From contig CM049314.1 in NCBI GenBank assembly GCA_026874595.1, forward strand, positions 66,511,300-66,575,299: 64,000 nt of DNA, written 5' to 3'. Under the pieces are notes generated by a model, which was not told where the DNA came from, made no database searches, and saw only the letters and a program-made list of their open reading frames with translations. Within the stretch, counting starts at the first letter, position 1, and each line of letters begins with the position of its first letter. The position numbers were made by a program, and so were the translations under genes. Below, piece after piece: positions 33,951 through 47,140 of this stretch. This DNA is from Sipunculus nudus. Its lineage: Eukaryota > Annelida > Sipuncula > Golfingiida > Sipunculidae.

Positions 33951-36900
33951 GTTGCTTTTAAACTTCTAAATGCGGGCTTATGACCTCAAGGAATTCAACG
34001 AGAGGCTTGGACTGTTGGCTTGTGCACGGATTTGAATGGCGTGCATTGACTTGACTGCACCATTGATATGTATTCCCGGGTACGTAACTTTGGTGCCTGG
34101 AAAACCATGATGTTTAATCATCACTTCACCTCAACAACAAGGACTTTTACTTTCAAGGAGTATACCCAATTAGCAAATATGTCTCCCCGCGTACATGCCT
34201 TTGTTTCCTGTTACATAGACCTTGTGTAAGCCTAGCACACCGTCCGTGGTCATTCACCAATCAAAACTCCTGATCACATACCACATCACGCGGAAGGCTT
34301 AATGGTGCACTGTCTGATCTTGTTGAAGACCCCCATTATGTAATAAAACAAATCTTACTTGTGAAAAAGACAATTAAAACGTACAACTTTGTACTTATAA
34401 AATACAGTGATACAATAGATAATATATAATTATGTGATATAATATATCGTTTATGCACGCATGTGGTTATCAGCTTATCGGAAGGCTTCGTCATTTAAAA
34501 TGGAAGGTCAAGGTTTTCATATGGTTATAAATATCATAACTGTAATTCAAATCCCACAATGCTCTAGGGCTTCTACATACAAAAGCGAATGTTGGTATAA
34601 AATAAGAGAAGTAGATAATGTTGTCCGTACAATTATATTCGATGAAAATTGTTGATGCAAATTACATAAAAATGGGTGTTTTTGTAGTAAGGACTTCACA
34701 TACATGTACAAGAAGTGATATTTTGTCTCATGCGGATATGAAATATAAACAGAAGTTGTTTCCTTGAAATGTAACAAAGTTTAATTTTAAAGTTTGACAG
34801 TTTGACAAGAAAACCTGGCCGTCCCACAGTGCCCAACTTGAAGAGGTTCGTTTTGAGTAGAAAGGACCTCTGTTTGTTAAGCGAGCTTCAGTTCAACAAA
34901 AACTCGTTTCGTATTTTCAACCGTCACGATGGCCATGCCTCGCATTCAGGAAAGAGCTTCCCCATTCAATTCCCCTGTCGTTTTAGTCCTAAAAGAGTTA
35001 TGCTTAGTTGAAACTTGCAATGGTGTACTTTAGATACTTCTGAGGGTTACTGTCGCATCCTTTCCATTTAGAAGATCAAAAGCCTATTTATTTATAAGAA
35101 CCGCTTTTTTTCTCTTCTCTCTCCTTTGGCGTGGATTTTACACTTGTGGAATCTAGGCGTCACTTTCATTTTTATGTATATAATAAACATCAAAATATGC
35201 ATTAAAACCAACCATCCTGAATTATTTCGTATGAAGCATCACTGCTGCAGATCATATATTAACTTAATTTTCACGGCGACTGCAAAAGTAATAACAACTC
35301 GCAGGCCTGGTCTTTTTGATTACAGTTTGGATAGTAAAATCAGTGATTTACACCACATCGCTGAAGTTTATTCAGTTGCAAATTTGTGGTTAGCGAGTGC
35401 AGATATTAATAGACTGCAGACGTGAGGGATTTCACCGAAGACCGCCAGTGTCCAGCGAGAGCTCGATCATTTTCCGGACCCTGGAATTCAGTGCCTGGGA
35501 AATATTGAGCGGTTTCTCGTGCAACCACATATTCCTTGCCGAAAATACCCTTGTTTGTGCAAACAGGCTTTAGCCGCTTTTAGGCGCTGTCCAAAGGGGA
35601 AAGGCTCTTTGCTTTGTGAAGCTGATATTACACCCACAGGTACCGAGTCATCAATTCTCCTTGATTATTTTTCTTCAGTAATATGTCTTGGAAAAACATG
35701 CCGGCGACATCATAGAGCTCGGAGCTGGAACATGGTCTGGTATTAACTAGTTTTACTCTGTGAAAGGTCTGAAAGGGATTTTTATTTTTCCGGGGTTACC
35801 TAAGGCCTGAAAATGCTATCTAGTGAGACCAGACGCGTGTTTAGAATAATTAAATGCCCCAAGCGTCTTTTGTTTGTGACACAAGGTTGTTTATGCAATC
35901 GCATAATATGCTTCTTTCTACCCTTATTGCTTTATTCTAACTTATAATAAATCAGCTCTTTTGTTCAGTATCCACTCAAACAAAATCTCTGGATTGCTGA
36001 AAGACGGACATTAGAACATTTTACGTCCTTGGCTAAAGATCTTTCTTATTTTTTATTTATTAAATTGGTTAAAGAAACACACTTATATTGCAATATGAAC
36101 CTTTGCACCATTGCCGAAATTTCTTGATAGCTGTTAAGACCTTGTTCTTTTGAACTATTCTTTGGTTTATTACCTTGGTATATTAAAAATATATACATTA
36201 TTGTGACATGACATGTCAGGAATGGCCGCATGTTTTTCACAGTGACTTACCAAATAACCTGGGTCCATGTCAGGTCAAGGACGGTTAAATCACACACGGC
36301 ACGCAGGGGCCGTCTTATATCCCGATAGATCTTTGCCTTTCATGGGGTATTTTAGAACGGTGGCCACCGAGTACCAGCATCACGGCATAATACGGGGTTT
36401 AAGCCTTGTGTTTGACAGCTGTCCTGGTGTGCGATTAATGGCGCAAGCCCCTTAGGACATATGTGCCTCCATTAAACAGGTCGCATTGATTTATTCAGAC
36501 AAATATAGAATGTTGTACTTTCTATGGCTAAAAGAAATAGAATATTTAGGAGTAAAGGGAACTATCCACATACCAGCTACATTATATAAATATACATGAA
36601 ATATGTTTTAACTTGAAAACACTCGTGGACTTTGTTTTTGTTGCGGACACTCGACCTGCCGGTCGTGTCCGCATTTGCCAGGTTAATTTACCATGAAAAC
36701 ACTGGCTGGAGCCAGCATCCGCTGTCCGCAGTTCGCATAAGGCAGGTGTCAGCACAAGAGAGGTTTAACCTATAAATTCAGAGGACTTATGCATGTATTG
36801 CGTCCGTTTTAGCCAGTTGTCCGCCTTAGAGAGGTTTCTGCAAGACTAAGTTGAATTGTAGTTCTAAAACGGTCTGCCACACAAGTGGGAAAAAAACTTA

Positions 36901-37255
36901 CACCGGGCTCAATGGCGCTAAAGGTACACTACATCAAAAATCAAGATTTTTCAAGCTGCCAAACGGTGCTTCTTCCGTGTTTCCTCCTATATTTCTTCCC
37001 CATGTCAGGGCATTGTCTCGCGTGGAGTGTGTGTATTCAAACACAATACCATAACAATGTTTATAACAGGTGAATTGTACATTAATTCACATTAAGAAGG
37101 GATCGCCGGGATGGATTTGCTCGAAAATTTTTGTATTCGGCCAATTTGAGCTAATAAGGTATTACACATATTATTGCAAATTAATATGGGCCTTTACATG
37201 GTCAAACGAAGGACTTGGTATATTCTATGGATTAGCTTAAGAACGTATATATGTG

Positions 37256-37257
<2 letters not shown>
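33951..37257. other. Intron 1, no gene recognised
   Basis: Frames at 34802-35011, 35126-35425 and 35519-35746 have no recognisable domain. A hairpin lies at 36643-36672. Confidence 0.4.
36643..36672. other. GC-rich hairpin
   Basis: GCGGACACTCGACC pairs with GGTCGTGTCCGC, with one bulged base and a 4-nt loop (TGCC). Downstream to 36840 there are further 'GTCCGC' and 'GAGAGGTTT' repeats, suggesting part of a dispersed repeat. Confidence 0.55.

Positions 37258-37288
<31 letters not shown>
37258..37288. repeat. (AT)n microsatellite
   Basis: Uninterrupted AT run. Confidence 0.95.
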
Positions 37289-37290
<2 letters not shown>

Positions 37291-37818
37291 CTATATAATT
37301 GTGAAAACACGTTAAATACACATTACGCATACACGTTACGCGATCGATCTTCAGGAAGCTCAGTGTCGTCAGGTGCAATTGATCCAAGAAACGTACTCAT
37401 TCTATAACCGTGGTTAATGGAGTGTACACTTTCCATTTGATTTGCCGTGGAATTTATACATTCTATAGTTTGACCAAAAATATACAAATTCTATATTTGG
37501 CTTAATTCTATATTGCCTTGGCGACTGTCAAATATGTATGTCAATATATGCATTTCGGTGTACCGCTATATATAGATACAGTTGATATTCGATGAATATC
37601 ATCATATTGATCCGTGAAATATTTATATAACCCTTAGCTATAATACATCAAAGCCCTTTATGTAAATGCCTAATGTAAAACTTGCAATGCAGTCGAAGCC
37701 TACATGGAACTCCGCCAGGATCTTAAATAAAGTTTGCTGTGAGCTATGTAGATAGTGTTACGGTTCAACAGCTCCCAGGTTTGAACACATATACTTCAGT
37801 CTTTTAACCCATACCAAG

Positions 37819-37825
<7 letters not shown>

Positions 37826-37866
<41 letters not shown>
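37826..37866. repeat. (AT)n microsatellite
   Basis: Uninterrupted AT run. Confidence 0.95.
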
Positions 37867-37871
<5 letters not shown>

Positions 37872-38094
37872 TTAGTGTGTACCTTATATATAAATATAAA
37901 CCATGAATATTGTGTATGTAATTGAAGACACGAAGCCATACACGTTGCAGTGGCGTATTCCGTCAGTACGCAGGTCAGACCTTAACAAATCAATATGTAA
38001 GGCTGCACTAACACCGATAAACCCGCAAGGCCAGTCGTAATTGTATTTGCAGCAAAAAGGCGTAAAATATAGCAAATACCAAGTTAATGTCTCT

Positions 38095-38420
38095 CTCTCA
38101 GGATATAGGTTATGCGTTCATCCCCAATTCGTGCGGGTGTTTGTGTGTGTGTGTGTATAAGATTGTTCACAATATAATTCTCAAATCATGAACGGAATCT
38201 CTTGAAATGTTCAGGGTATTTCGGGAACCGGATAATGATTTTGATCCGTAAAGGACTTCAAGGAATATTCACATATGTGCAGTCATATATTGCTCGATTG
38301 AACATCAGAATATTGGAAGAATAAGTGAATAATATATGCACCTATGAACCTTTGAATATCGGCCAATGAGTAAATTGTTGAGTATTCCACATTTAGAACT
38401 GCCCACATGGCGTATGCCTG
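38095..38420 (+). repeat. Interspersed repeat B, copy 2
   Basis: 'GCGTTCATCCCCAATTCGTG', 'GTTTGTGTG' run, 'TTCAGGGTATTTCGGGAACC', 'GAATATTCACATATGTG', 'GCACCTATGAACC' and 'GGCCAATGAGT' follow the family order. Confidence 0.65.
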
Positions 38421-40904
38421 CTTTCGTGGGAAGACATAATCCTAGTTGCATATTTTATCATAAAATGAAACAGCAAAATCTATTTTTTGCTCATATATTT
38501 TAGATATAAGAACCAGCTATCAAACTCAACTCTATATGGGACAAAATTAAAAGTCTATTAAATTTCCTATTTTATTTTTTTTAGGATTATTATCGCTGCA
38601 TTATTATTTTTTTTTTTTGCTCCGTTATAAACTTGACAGGGGAGCCATTGTTTCATAGCTTCGTCCTGAAACCGGATTTTAACAAACAGTTAAATGAATT
38701 CGTGTGCAGCAAAATAACGATTCAATTAACATTATTTGTTTCTTTGAAGCAGAAAGCTTTTTTATCAGCTGGACTAACATTTTTCGCAGGAATAATTATG
38801 CTACTTTAAAAAAATTATACACATTTTTGTCATTAAAACTTTATAAATGGACAGCTTTTTTAAAATAAAACCTTTTAGGAAATCATTAAAGTTCACTTAA
38901 AATGTATAACAAAATATTGATTTTGCGCTGAGTAAACACCACCCGAAAGCCAGGCCACGTTTGCTACAATGACCACATTTTATTCCCTTTCCCACGAGAA
39001 TGCGACTGCGAGTAGCGCTCGTCGGGTGTTACCATGTTAACTATAAGACAGCAATGCAATTTTAGCCAAATGAAGGTAAGACTGGCCCAGTCGATGCAAT
39101 GGTTAAAACATAATTCCTCCCACTATCAGAACCATCAAACTTATTCTTACTCTGTGTCGCAAAGCTCAGAACAGGTCTGTATACCGGTAACATCTGCTGC
39201 TTGTACTCCGACACCTTTCCGTTAACAATCCTTGTGTCAGCAAATCATTTTAATGTCAGAATTACATTACAAATCTGAATAAACAAAATAATCAGGGACA
39301 TAACACTTAGAAAAATGAACATTCAATGATTTGCTACTGAGGGAAGATAATCGTTGTTCTCCATACCGCAGATATGTAATATTTACAATGTTGTGTAATT
39401 GTATAATAATCTAGAAAATTGGGAGCCGTTGGGTCCTATTCCAGAGGAAGGCTATATTGCCGCGTGTTGTGTGGCCAGTCACATAGCAAACTCCCTTAAG
39501 ATAGCGACGTCAGGTGGTCGATACAGAACAAATCTAAACACGTCTTTGTGGTAATGGGCCAAGGTGAAGGTCAGCAATGGCGAGCGCGGTGTGATGTTGC
39601 GCGACCGAGTTTTTATGTGAATTCAATTGTAGCAGATTGTAGAGCCAAACTAGTGTGCATTCTGTAAGTTAGGGCATCCGGCTGATGCTGATAGCAAAAC
39701 TGGTCCACTGCAATGGCCCGTTTCGTCGGAAGTTCTTGGCCAAAAATACAGACAGGACAATATTAGTAGTATATAGAGGATCTCAGATACAACTCTATTT
39801 AATAAAGTATTTATGAGTGCCCATGGATTGGCATTTCTGCATACTTGAGCGGATTTGAATTTATACATTTTCATAATATTAAACATTTGAATTAGCATTC
39901 AAATACCCCATCTAAACCCATAGCATTCTACAGCATTTTATAGCCGAGGATGAAGTGAAACGAGTATTTTGCTTTTATTTTGTCATGAAAGTAAGTTTAT
40001 TTTTTTAATTTTCGCGGAATGGTGTAACATCAAAACCTCTGCCGCAATATCTCGCATACGCAAAGTCCATGACGTCACAGATGTACCATAACACCGTCAT
40101 TCGTGTTTGACTCAGTTCTTAATGCAAAATTTAAAAAAAAGGAGGACAAAAGCTGATAGCTTTAGAGCTTATCTTTCACGCTTGCTTTGATGTTTGACTG
40201 ATGAATAATGGCTAAAAATAACCATTGTCACAACAAGGCAAAATCCCATGTCGAACCAGGTCACGCAACTTGTAAATCCCTTCTCAACGTTTACAGGGGT
40301 TCGGTCCATTTTCACTTGCCGACTTATTTTTCTTCTAGTCAGAAGAGTGTTTTAGAGAATAAGAGTTAACAATGAGTAAAGCGTGCGAAAGCGACGTGTG
40401 TGAAAATCTACTCATTAACCTACGACAAGGGATTAGTCTTCTGTTACTGTGTGTCTTTGTGTGTAGAGGGGGTGCATTATAACCCATGTGTTGTAACCCG
40501 AAAGCCAAATAAAAATCAGTTTTAATTATGCCGTAAAATTAACACCACATCTGGTGACACTGTCATAAAAGTGTCGCCTATTTTTATGACTTCGTTAAGT
40601 TTGACCCTGACTTATTATGAATCATAGGTGTTGGGTTGAAGCTAATTTTGGTTTGGAGTATCACGCTTTCGTTACCATGGCGACACTCACTCTAGGAAGG
40701 CACAGTTAAAACTAAAACAAAAATAACACCATCAGAATTAACATATTTTTGTATGAATCCTATAGAAAGTTAATTTTTTATATTTAATATTGTTTGGCTT
40801 GTTTTGTAGTACTGTAACTTCCAAATTTGGTATTTATATTGGTCAGAAACTAATGATATTCACAGAATTAATTAATAGCTTTACCAATAATTTGCTTCAA
40901 TGCC
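38421..40904. other. Intron 1, nothing recognised
   Basis: TGACGTCACAG at 40070. No exon or repeat copy is supported. Confidence 0.4.
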
Positions 40905-40990
40905 CAAAAAAAGTCGGCCTATACAGGTACTCAAGTACAGATTTCGAACTCGGTCAGAACTAATCGGACTCGAAAACTTGAGTATTCATT
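40905..40990 (+). repeat. Interspersed repeat J, fragment
   Basis: 'ACTCAAGTACAG', 'CGAACTCGGTCAG', 'ATCGGACTCGAAAACTTGAG' resemble the J family motif. Confidence 0.35.
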
Positions 40991-41142
40991 TAAGCATTGT
41001 GTACCTACATTTTATTCTACCATAACCTAATGCGATAGACGTTTTAAGGATATGTTGATATCGTCATTCTGTTTTGTTTTCTGTTTGTCCGTCTGTCTCT
41101 CTTTCCCTCTCTCTCTCTCCTTCTCTTTCTCTCTCTCTCTAT

Positions 41143-41147
41143 CTATC

Positions 41148-41212
<65 letters not shown>
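41143..41212. repeat. CT-rich tract followed by (AT)n
   Basis: A 'TCTCTCTCT' run from about 41097 grades into TATC and AT repeats. Confidence 0.95.
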
Positions 41213-41213
<1 letters not shown>

Positions 41214-41766
41214 GGAAGGATGGAAGGATACCATCCATGCTGGGTAATGAAAAATGAAGAGGAAGCAGAGGGACTGGGTTATTTTGTAAATATGCTTAAC
41301 TTCAGCCGTCTGGAGAGGAAACACATACTTCATTAAAGAAGACTATGGAAAGAAATGAAAATTTGGGAACTGTTTCAGACAAAATCGTTCTGTCTGAGTA
41401 TTTATTTCTTGGTTATTTCATTACCCAATATACTATAAACTGGTTGATACAGTTCAAGATCAGTCCAGGTTCTCCCTTTCCACTCGAATGATGCTGAAGC
41501 TTCGTAGAGTTGTGATAGAAACTGAATTGAAGACTAGAATCAGATGTGTTCTTTATTGATGTGTTTTACTGTCAATTTAATCGGTGTCTCGCCAATCCCT
41601 TACGGAATATCCGGTCTGTATATAATCCTGACCTGTAATGACCTCTTTATACTGTCAACGTCATCAGGCACAAGGAAACTAAAATGCCCAATTCAAGCAC
41701 CGATCATTAACGGATTGCTTATATTCTTTTTATTTTTTTTAGATATATGCTTACATATATAAATAA

Positions 41767-41769
<3 letters not shown>
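41213..41769. other. Intron 1, nothing recognised
   Basis: No supported exon or repeat copy. Confidence 0.4.

Positions 41770-41810
<41 letters not shown>
41770..41810. repeat. (AT)n microsatellite
   Basis: Uninterrupted AT run. Confidence 0.95.
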
Positions 41811-41813
<3 letters not shown>

Positions 41814-41848
41814 TATATCCTTTAAACACCTAATCGATATTTTCATTA

Positions 41849-41856
<8 letters not shown>

Positions 41857-41902
<46 letters not shown>
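41857..41902 (+). repeat. (ATT)n microsatellite forming the exon B splice acceptor
   Basis: About 15 ATT units run straight into TTATTAG|GTCC. The repeat supplies both the pyrimidine tract and the acceptor AG. Confidence 0.9.
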
Positions 41903-41903
41903 G

Positions 41904-41984
41904 GTCCAGCAGAAGAGTCCGAGGTGGTGGAAGAGGTACCTGTTGTTGACCTCGCCGACATCAGCGCCCCCTCACAGGAAGAAG
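41904..41984 (+). CDS. Gene 1 exon B, residues 438-464
   Basis: 81 nt, phase 1 in and phase 1 out. The acceptor is ATTATTAG and the donor is GAAG|GTAACT. It encodes an acidic linker (GPAEESEVVEEVPVV ...) whose first residues GPAEE echo GPAEE at the end of exon A (residues 426-430). Phase, composition and splice signals all agree with membership of gene 1. Confidence 0.85.
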
Positions 41985-43041
41985 GTAACTACGTCACACC
42001 ACGTCACCGCAATAATAAAACAAGGATACCGGTAGAATATTCACAATGTTGCCACATACTATTTTTAGGAAAGGCTTCATTTTATATTTTTTCATACTTT
42101 TTCCAGGGTAAATATTATTTTATACTTTTTTTTCTCAAACTGTTGTTTTAAGTTGGGATTTTAAGCTGTTTACACAATCTTTTAAGGGCAGTAGACATAC
42201 TCTTTCAATTTTCATAAAGGTGTCAATTTATTTGATTTTTTCTTTTTGTGATCATGCCAGTGTTTAAACTCACTCAAAATCACTGGATATATGAAATACT
42301 GAGGAGTCGTGGTATAAGTGAAGCTTGTTCAGAAGTATAACGTGTTGTAAATTAAGCAATTTGGCATTGATTTCTACTTTTTTTCATACTTTTCTTCAGT
42401 CAGTTTGGTTCTTTTTTCTTGATAGATTTTATATGGCGCTGTAGATCTCGGAGACAGCCATTGAAAAATAAAAACAGTGTGACCTTAACTAGACCTCAAT
42501 TTAATCATACATTTTTTTTAACTTGTCTCTTAAAGATGCAAAGGATTATACAAATAGAAAAATTGTGATAATCATTCCGTTTCAATTTTCATTCGTTTCA
42601 ATTGTATAAATTTTATTGTGTGAAATACAATTAAGAATGCATGAATACACATTAATAGATCAATTTATATTTTCATCAATTTTGTATTTAATACTTATTA
42701 ACCTGTCAGTAATATTAAACAACAGTAGCGATATAATTATTCAGCTTATATATGATAAATTTGATTTTTTTTCTAGTACTGTATAACTTTTACAAAATAT
42801 GAAGTGAGAACTAACTTTTATACAAGCATTAACAAATGTATTCATATACTTATTAATTAAGCTGTATTTCTTTCTAATCAACCAATAAATAATAATGATA
42901 ATGATACTACTACTAATAATAATAAAATAGTATAAAGAATTAAGTAACATTTTTTTAAAACAAATTTATCGTCAATTTATATATGAAAAAATAATAATTT
43001 ATCTTAATTCAATTTACTTATCTCAAGGTAATTTTTTTCAG
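41985..43041. other. Intron 2 of gene 1
   Basis: AT-rich, GT...TTTTTTTCAG. Nothing else recognised. Confidence 0.7.
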
Positions 43042-43173
43042 TTTCTGAACAAGAGGTGCGCGCGCAGGTGCCGGAAGTCCTACGGCAGTATTTGAGCGGC
43101 ATGTCACCCAGGCAACGCACGGAACTGAAAGCAGCAGTAGAAAAAGAAATACAAGCTCTTGACGGGCCACAAG
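43042..43173 (+). CDS. Gene 1 exon C, residues 465-508
   Basis: 132 nt, phase 1 in and phase 1 out. The acceptor is ATTTTTTTCAG and the donor is CAAG|GTAAAT. It encodes an amphipathic helical stretch with QVPEVLRQYLSGMSPRQRTE followed by a second charged helix, connecting the acidic body to the Cys-rich domain. Confidence 0.88.
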
Positions 43174-44374
43174 GTAAATATTGGCACACCATTTGAAGAT
43201 GGCAGGCGTGTGTACATATAAACCCCAGGAGCTTAACACAATCAGCCTAACATCACCCATCATAACCTAACTCACGCCATCTGTCCGGTGCTCAAATAGG
43301 AAAAAAAAATCCTTTCTCGGGATGGGCTCACTGCATGTGGTAGCACGTTTAGAAATAAAACGGTTTTCCCCTAGATCCATTAACGTTTCCGTGTACCCAT
43401 ATGCAATGGGATTTGCTTTTAACATCAGTCAAGATTTTTCTTGAATATCTATTAGTGGTATAAATATTTCAGAAGCCTTTACGCGTTGAGCCGTAGCTGC
43501 CCTGGGCTAATAGATTGGTTCTTTGCAAAACGTTGATTTGTAGATGCACAATCCTAATTCAGTTATAACGGTAGCATGAACATACTGATATAACTGTCCC
43601 AGTCTGAATTCGTTGGTTATAGAAGCCTGACACCTGGACCAAAAATCAACTATTAAAAAAACCTGTTTAGTCTTTACTTAATAATAATGCAATTTACAGA
43701 ATTACATGTACGCAAGAAATATCTTGAAATTCATATAATTCAATTTTAGGAATTGCCTCATTTTGATATTCTTATGGGCGTATTACATTCATTTGCGAAC
43801 TCCATGTTATATACAAAAGCATTTGTCTGTATGAATTCGATCTTAACTGAGTTATTAATACAGGTTTCGTAACAGGAACGTCAACAAGTTGTAATATTAA
43901 TTATAATATTTTCGTTTTTCTCATGCAATTCTTTTGGGTATTATATAATTTATGTTCAGTATAACATAACTCTACTTTGAACTTGCGATCATTTTACATC
44001 CACTCATATTAATTAACCTTTAAGTATTCCTGTAGAACCCTCTTTCCCGATGGAGATAAAATAATAGCCAGCAAACATAATAATTAAAGAACTTTTTCAC
44101 TCCCTTTGTGAACCTTCTATAAGAGTTTAAAAGCACTTTTCCCATTTTGTTTTGGTTCACAAGTCCTGCTGAATTCAATCTCCACTTCTTTGTATTATGA
44201 CAGCGTCTGTGTGACTGATTTGTATTGTGTTTAATGTACCAAAGCGCCCCTTTAATCTTTTTTTTTGGACCGGTAAAGTTTGTTTGACCTATTTTTCTCT
44301 CCTGGCAAGTCTAAAGCATTAGTGACATAACCAGTCTCTTTTGCAGCACGCTGAAACAAAAAAAAAAGTTCAAC
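43174..44374. other. Intron 3, nothing recognised
   Basis: No supported exon or repeat copy. Confidence 0.45.
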
Positions 44375-44600
44375 TTCAGAGAAATCTAGGAATCTGCATT
44401 CTAATAAGTGCAGGCCTCCGCCATTTGGGCAATCCCTGTTGTGGGATGCTCCCAAAATCGTCATTGCATTCATTTATTCGGCCCTTATCCCCATGTTCAT
44501 TCCTGCATAAGTTACCGTACATTTGGGAATATTCCTTAATACCATTCCTGAATCTGAATCATGTGCAGAATCCACACTCAAATCTAATCGATTCTTCTTG
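44375..44600 (-). repeat. Interspersed repeat B, copy 3 (inverted)
   Basis: In reverse it reads as the 3' part of copy 1: 'ATCTGCATTCTAA', 'TGTGGGATGCTCCC', 'CATTCATTTATTC', 'TTCCTGAATCTGAATCATG'. Confidence 0.65.
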
Positions 44601-46074
44601 ACCTATTCATAAAACCTCTAAAAATTTCATAAGATTCCGTTTATGATTGCGTGAGTTATTTGTAAACAACACAAACACGCATGATAACACATATACAAAC
44701 ACACACATATACAGGGACGCATGCATGGATACCTGGCGAAGGGAAGAGAAAGTCGTTATTGCGTACCTTTACTCAAATGTATGAAAATTACCCCTAAAGC
44801 TTAAATAGACACATAGTTTGTTAGAACATATTTTAATATTAAGCAGTAGGTGAGCTTTAAGATTATGGCTTATACACTGAATCGGTGTGTGTACAATCAA
44901 AGAGCTCGTGTGGGGTAAAGGGTATATTTTTCCATTTATAAGGTGATGTCGTACAAGGATTTATAGACGAATAACAAGGTCCATCTGCTAGAAATACCCA
45001 ATCGAACACTACTGTCAAATAGTGCGGAAAGTAGTCAAGTACTCGAGCCCGAGTGATCGCGCTAGTCATAAATCGGGAGCGCTTTATAGGCCTATATTTT
45101 GTGATTTCTAAACAGTGATTCATATAAATATTATTTATGCGCGAGAATCTAAGTTGCACTTTTGCCAATATTAACACAGTATGCTTTTGTATTACAAGAA
45201 GTATACCTTCACATACAAGTACACCAAATATGTAAAAGCAATATATTGGGTGATATTAAAAACAAATAAAATATCAATTTTTGCGATTTTCAATATTTTT
45301 TCCAGTCCAGATTCCTACAAGTAAAATGTATTACGCCATATCTATTATCGGTTTCTTTGGTTTACGGATCCTCCTTTAAATTTCCGTAAAAGTAACGTTT
45401 TTAACTTATTTTACTTGCCCGATTACAGCGTATTGTGTAGAAAATATGACTATATAATCGAATTTCGCCTGAAAAGACGGAAGGGTTCAGGGCGATTGAG
45501 ATGCTGTAGGCTAGTTTCCTGTTCTGTTTCATCCAGAAATTCTACATGTACACAATATATAAGCAGGGTACAAGTCCACAGACCTGTAGTAACGCTTGCT
45601 TGCCCCTAATATAGTTTTACTATTGTTAGCTAGAGATTTAAGCTGAGCTTTATGACTCATGGGTCTTTTGTTTCAAAGGTGCCAATGACCTATTCATTTT
45701 GGTAATAATGACCTCAAAGCAAAGAAATTTAACATAAGAAGTCTCCTCCGCAGAATGTGCGTGAACCAAATCAGTTAAACAATCTTGCCTTATATTTGTT
45801 TTTAGTCGGTAGATTTATACTCGGTCTTCTAGGTACCGAACAGGTGGTGAACATGTGGCGGATTGTTTCTCGGTTCTTTAAATAGACTGTGATGTGGGTC
45901 TGTTCCATTTATATTATGATGTTATAATCAGATTTGTTGGCGAGACTCCGGTCTATACAATAGACGGTAATAGGGCTTCGGTCTTAGCTGGGAGACTGAA
46001 CCTCCTCCCTCACGCGTGTCCTGCTGGCCCGCATCTGCCTCTACGTCTGCCCCCATTGATTGCCTCCGCCGGGT
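44601..46074. other. Intron 3, nothing recognised
   Basis: No supported exon or repeat copy. Confidence 0.4.
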
Positions 46075-46375
46075 ATGCGTTCATTCCCGTTCGTGTGTTT
46101 GTGTTTTTTTGTGCGTTTGTTCAAAACATAGCTCGCGCAATCATGATCGCAATCTCGTTAAATTTTCGGGACATTTCGGGAACGGGAGAGTGAAGGACCG
46201 ATTTAATTTTGGTGTGGATCCGGCACATGATATGTAATCGGGAACGTCATGAAGGTATATCCACAAATATAGAGTCACTTACTCACGAATGAACCGAGGA
46301 GTATTGGCTCAACCCATGATAGGGACCCTCCCCATGGAGGCTTGCATTCCTTAGAATGCAGATTTTTACTAGTTT
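46075..46375 (+). repeat. Interspersed repeat B, copy 4
   Basis: 'GCGTTCATTCCCGTTCGTG', 'ACATTTCGGGAACGGGA', 'GGATCCGGCACATGATATG', 'ATCCACAAATAT', 'GAATGAACC', 'CCTTAGAATGCAGATTTTT'. Confidence 0.65.
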
Positions 46376-46729
46376 TCCATTGCACTCTCTAATCTTCATA
46401 TGTTAAATGTTCATATGTTCTTCTTGTTAAAGCCAATTTTTTCAGCCAATTTTATTTTATCGGTGGGCAATAAAAAAATGTTAGGAATGTTTGACGTCAA
46501 GAAGGATAAAGGAAATGAGATGTGACAACTATTTAGTAGAACATTTTTTTTCGGTTCCCTCATTAAATTTACCGCTTTCCCGTTCGGATAAAACAAGTCG
46601 GAAAATGCTCAACTGTGTCAAATAATGTGGCAGCCAATTTATATCCCTGTCGGATTAAAAAAACATGGACTAATAACATCATCACAACTACTGATCCTAC
46701 GGATTTATCTTTAACTTTAGCAGGATAGT

Positions 46730-47140
46730 CTTAAGTTGGACTCTGTGGTACGAAATCAAAAGATCAGTCAAAGTCTGTCTCGAGTCTTGTTGAAAACATA
46801 ATGTGTCACCTAAGGTCAGTCGTTTAGACTGGAAAACAGATTCTCATGTGCAAAATATTGGACATTACAAAATCAATTTGATGTAAGCAATCAGACCACT
46901 GTTCCTACTTTGGTCTTTACAATTCACGAATGAATGTCTTAATATAAGGTACGTCAGCTTAATGTAGTCCAGCATCAAATGAAAACAAATAACATAAAAA
47001 TACACAGTATACTTTTCCCATTTGTTAAAGATATTTTATTGGACTCGAACCCGGACTATGACTCGAGGGAGGTGGACTTGGTCTCGAACATTAAGGACTT
47101 GAATTCTACTAGCCTGGAACACTGACATGCACTCGGAAAA
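46730..47140 (+). repeat. Interspersed repeat J, copy 3
   Basis: Both ends carry the GGACTC / GGACTTG / CTCGAG motifs, with 'GTGTCACCTAAGGTCAGTCG' and 'GCTTAATGTAGTCC' between them, matching 6199-6460. Confidence 0.5.
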
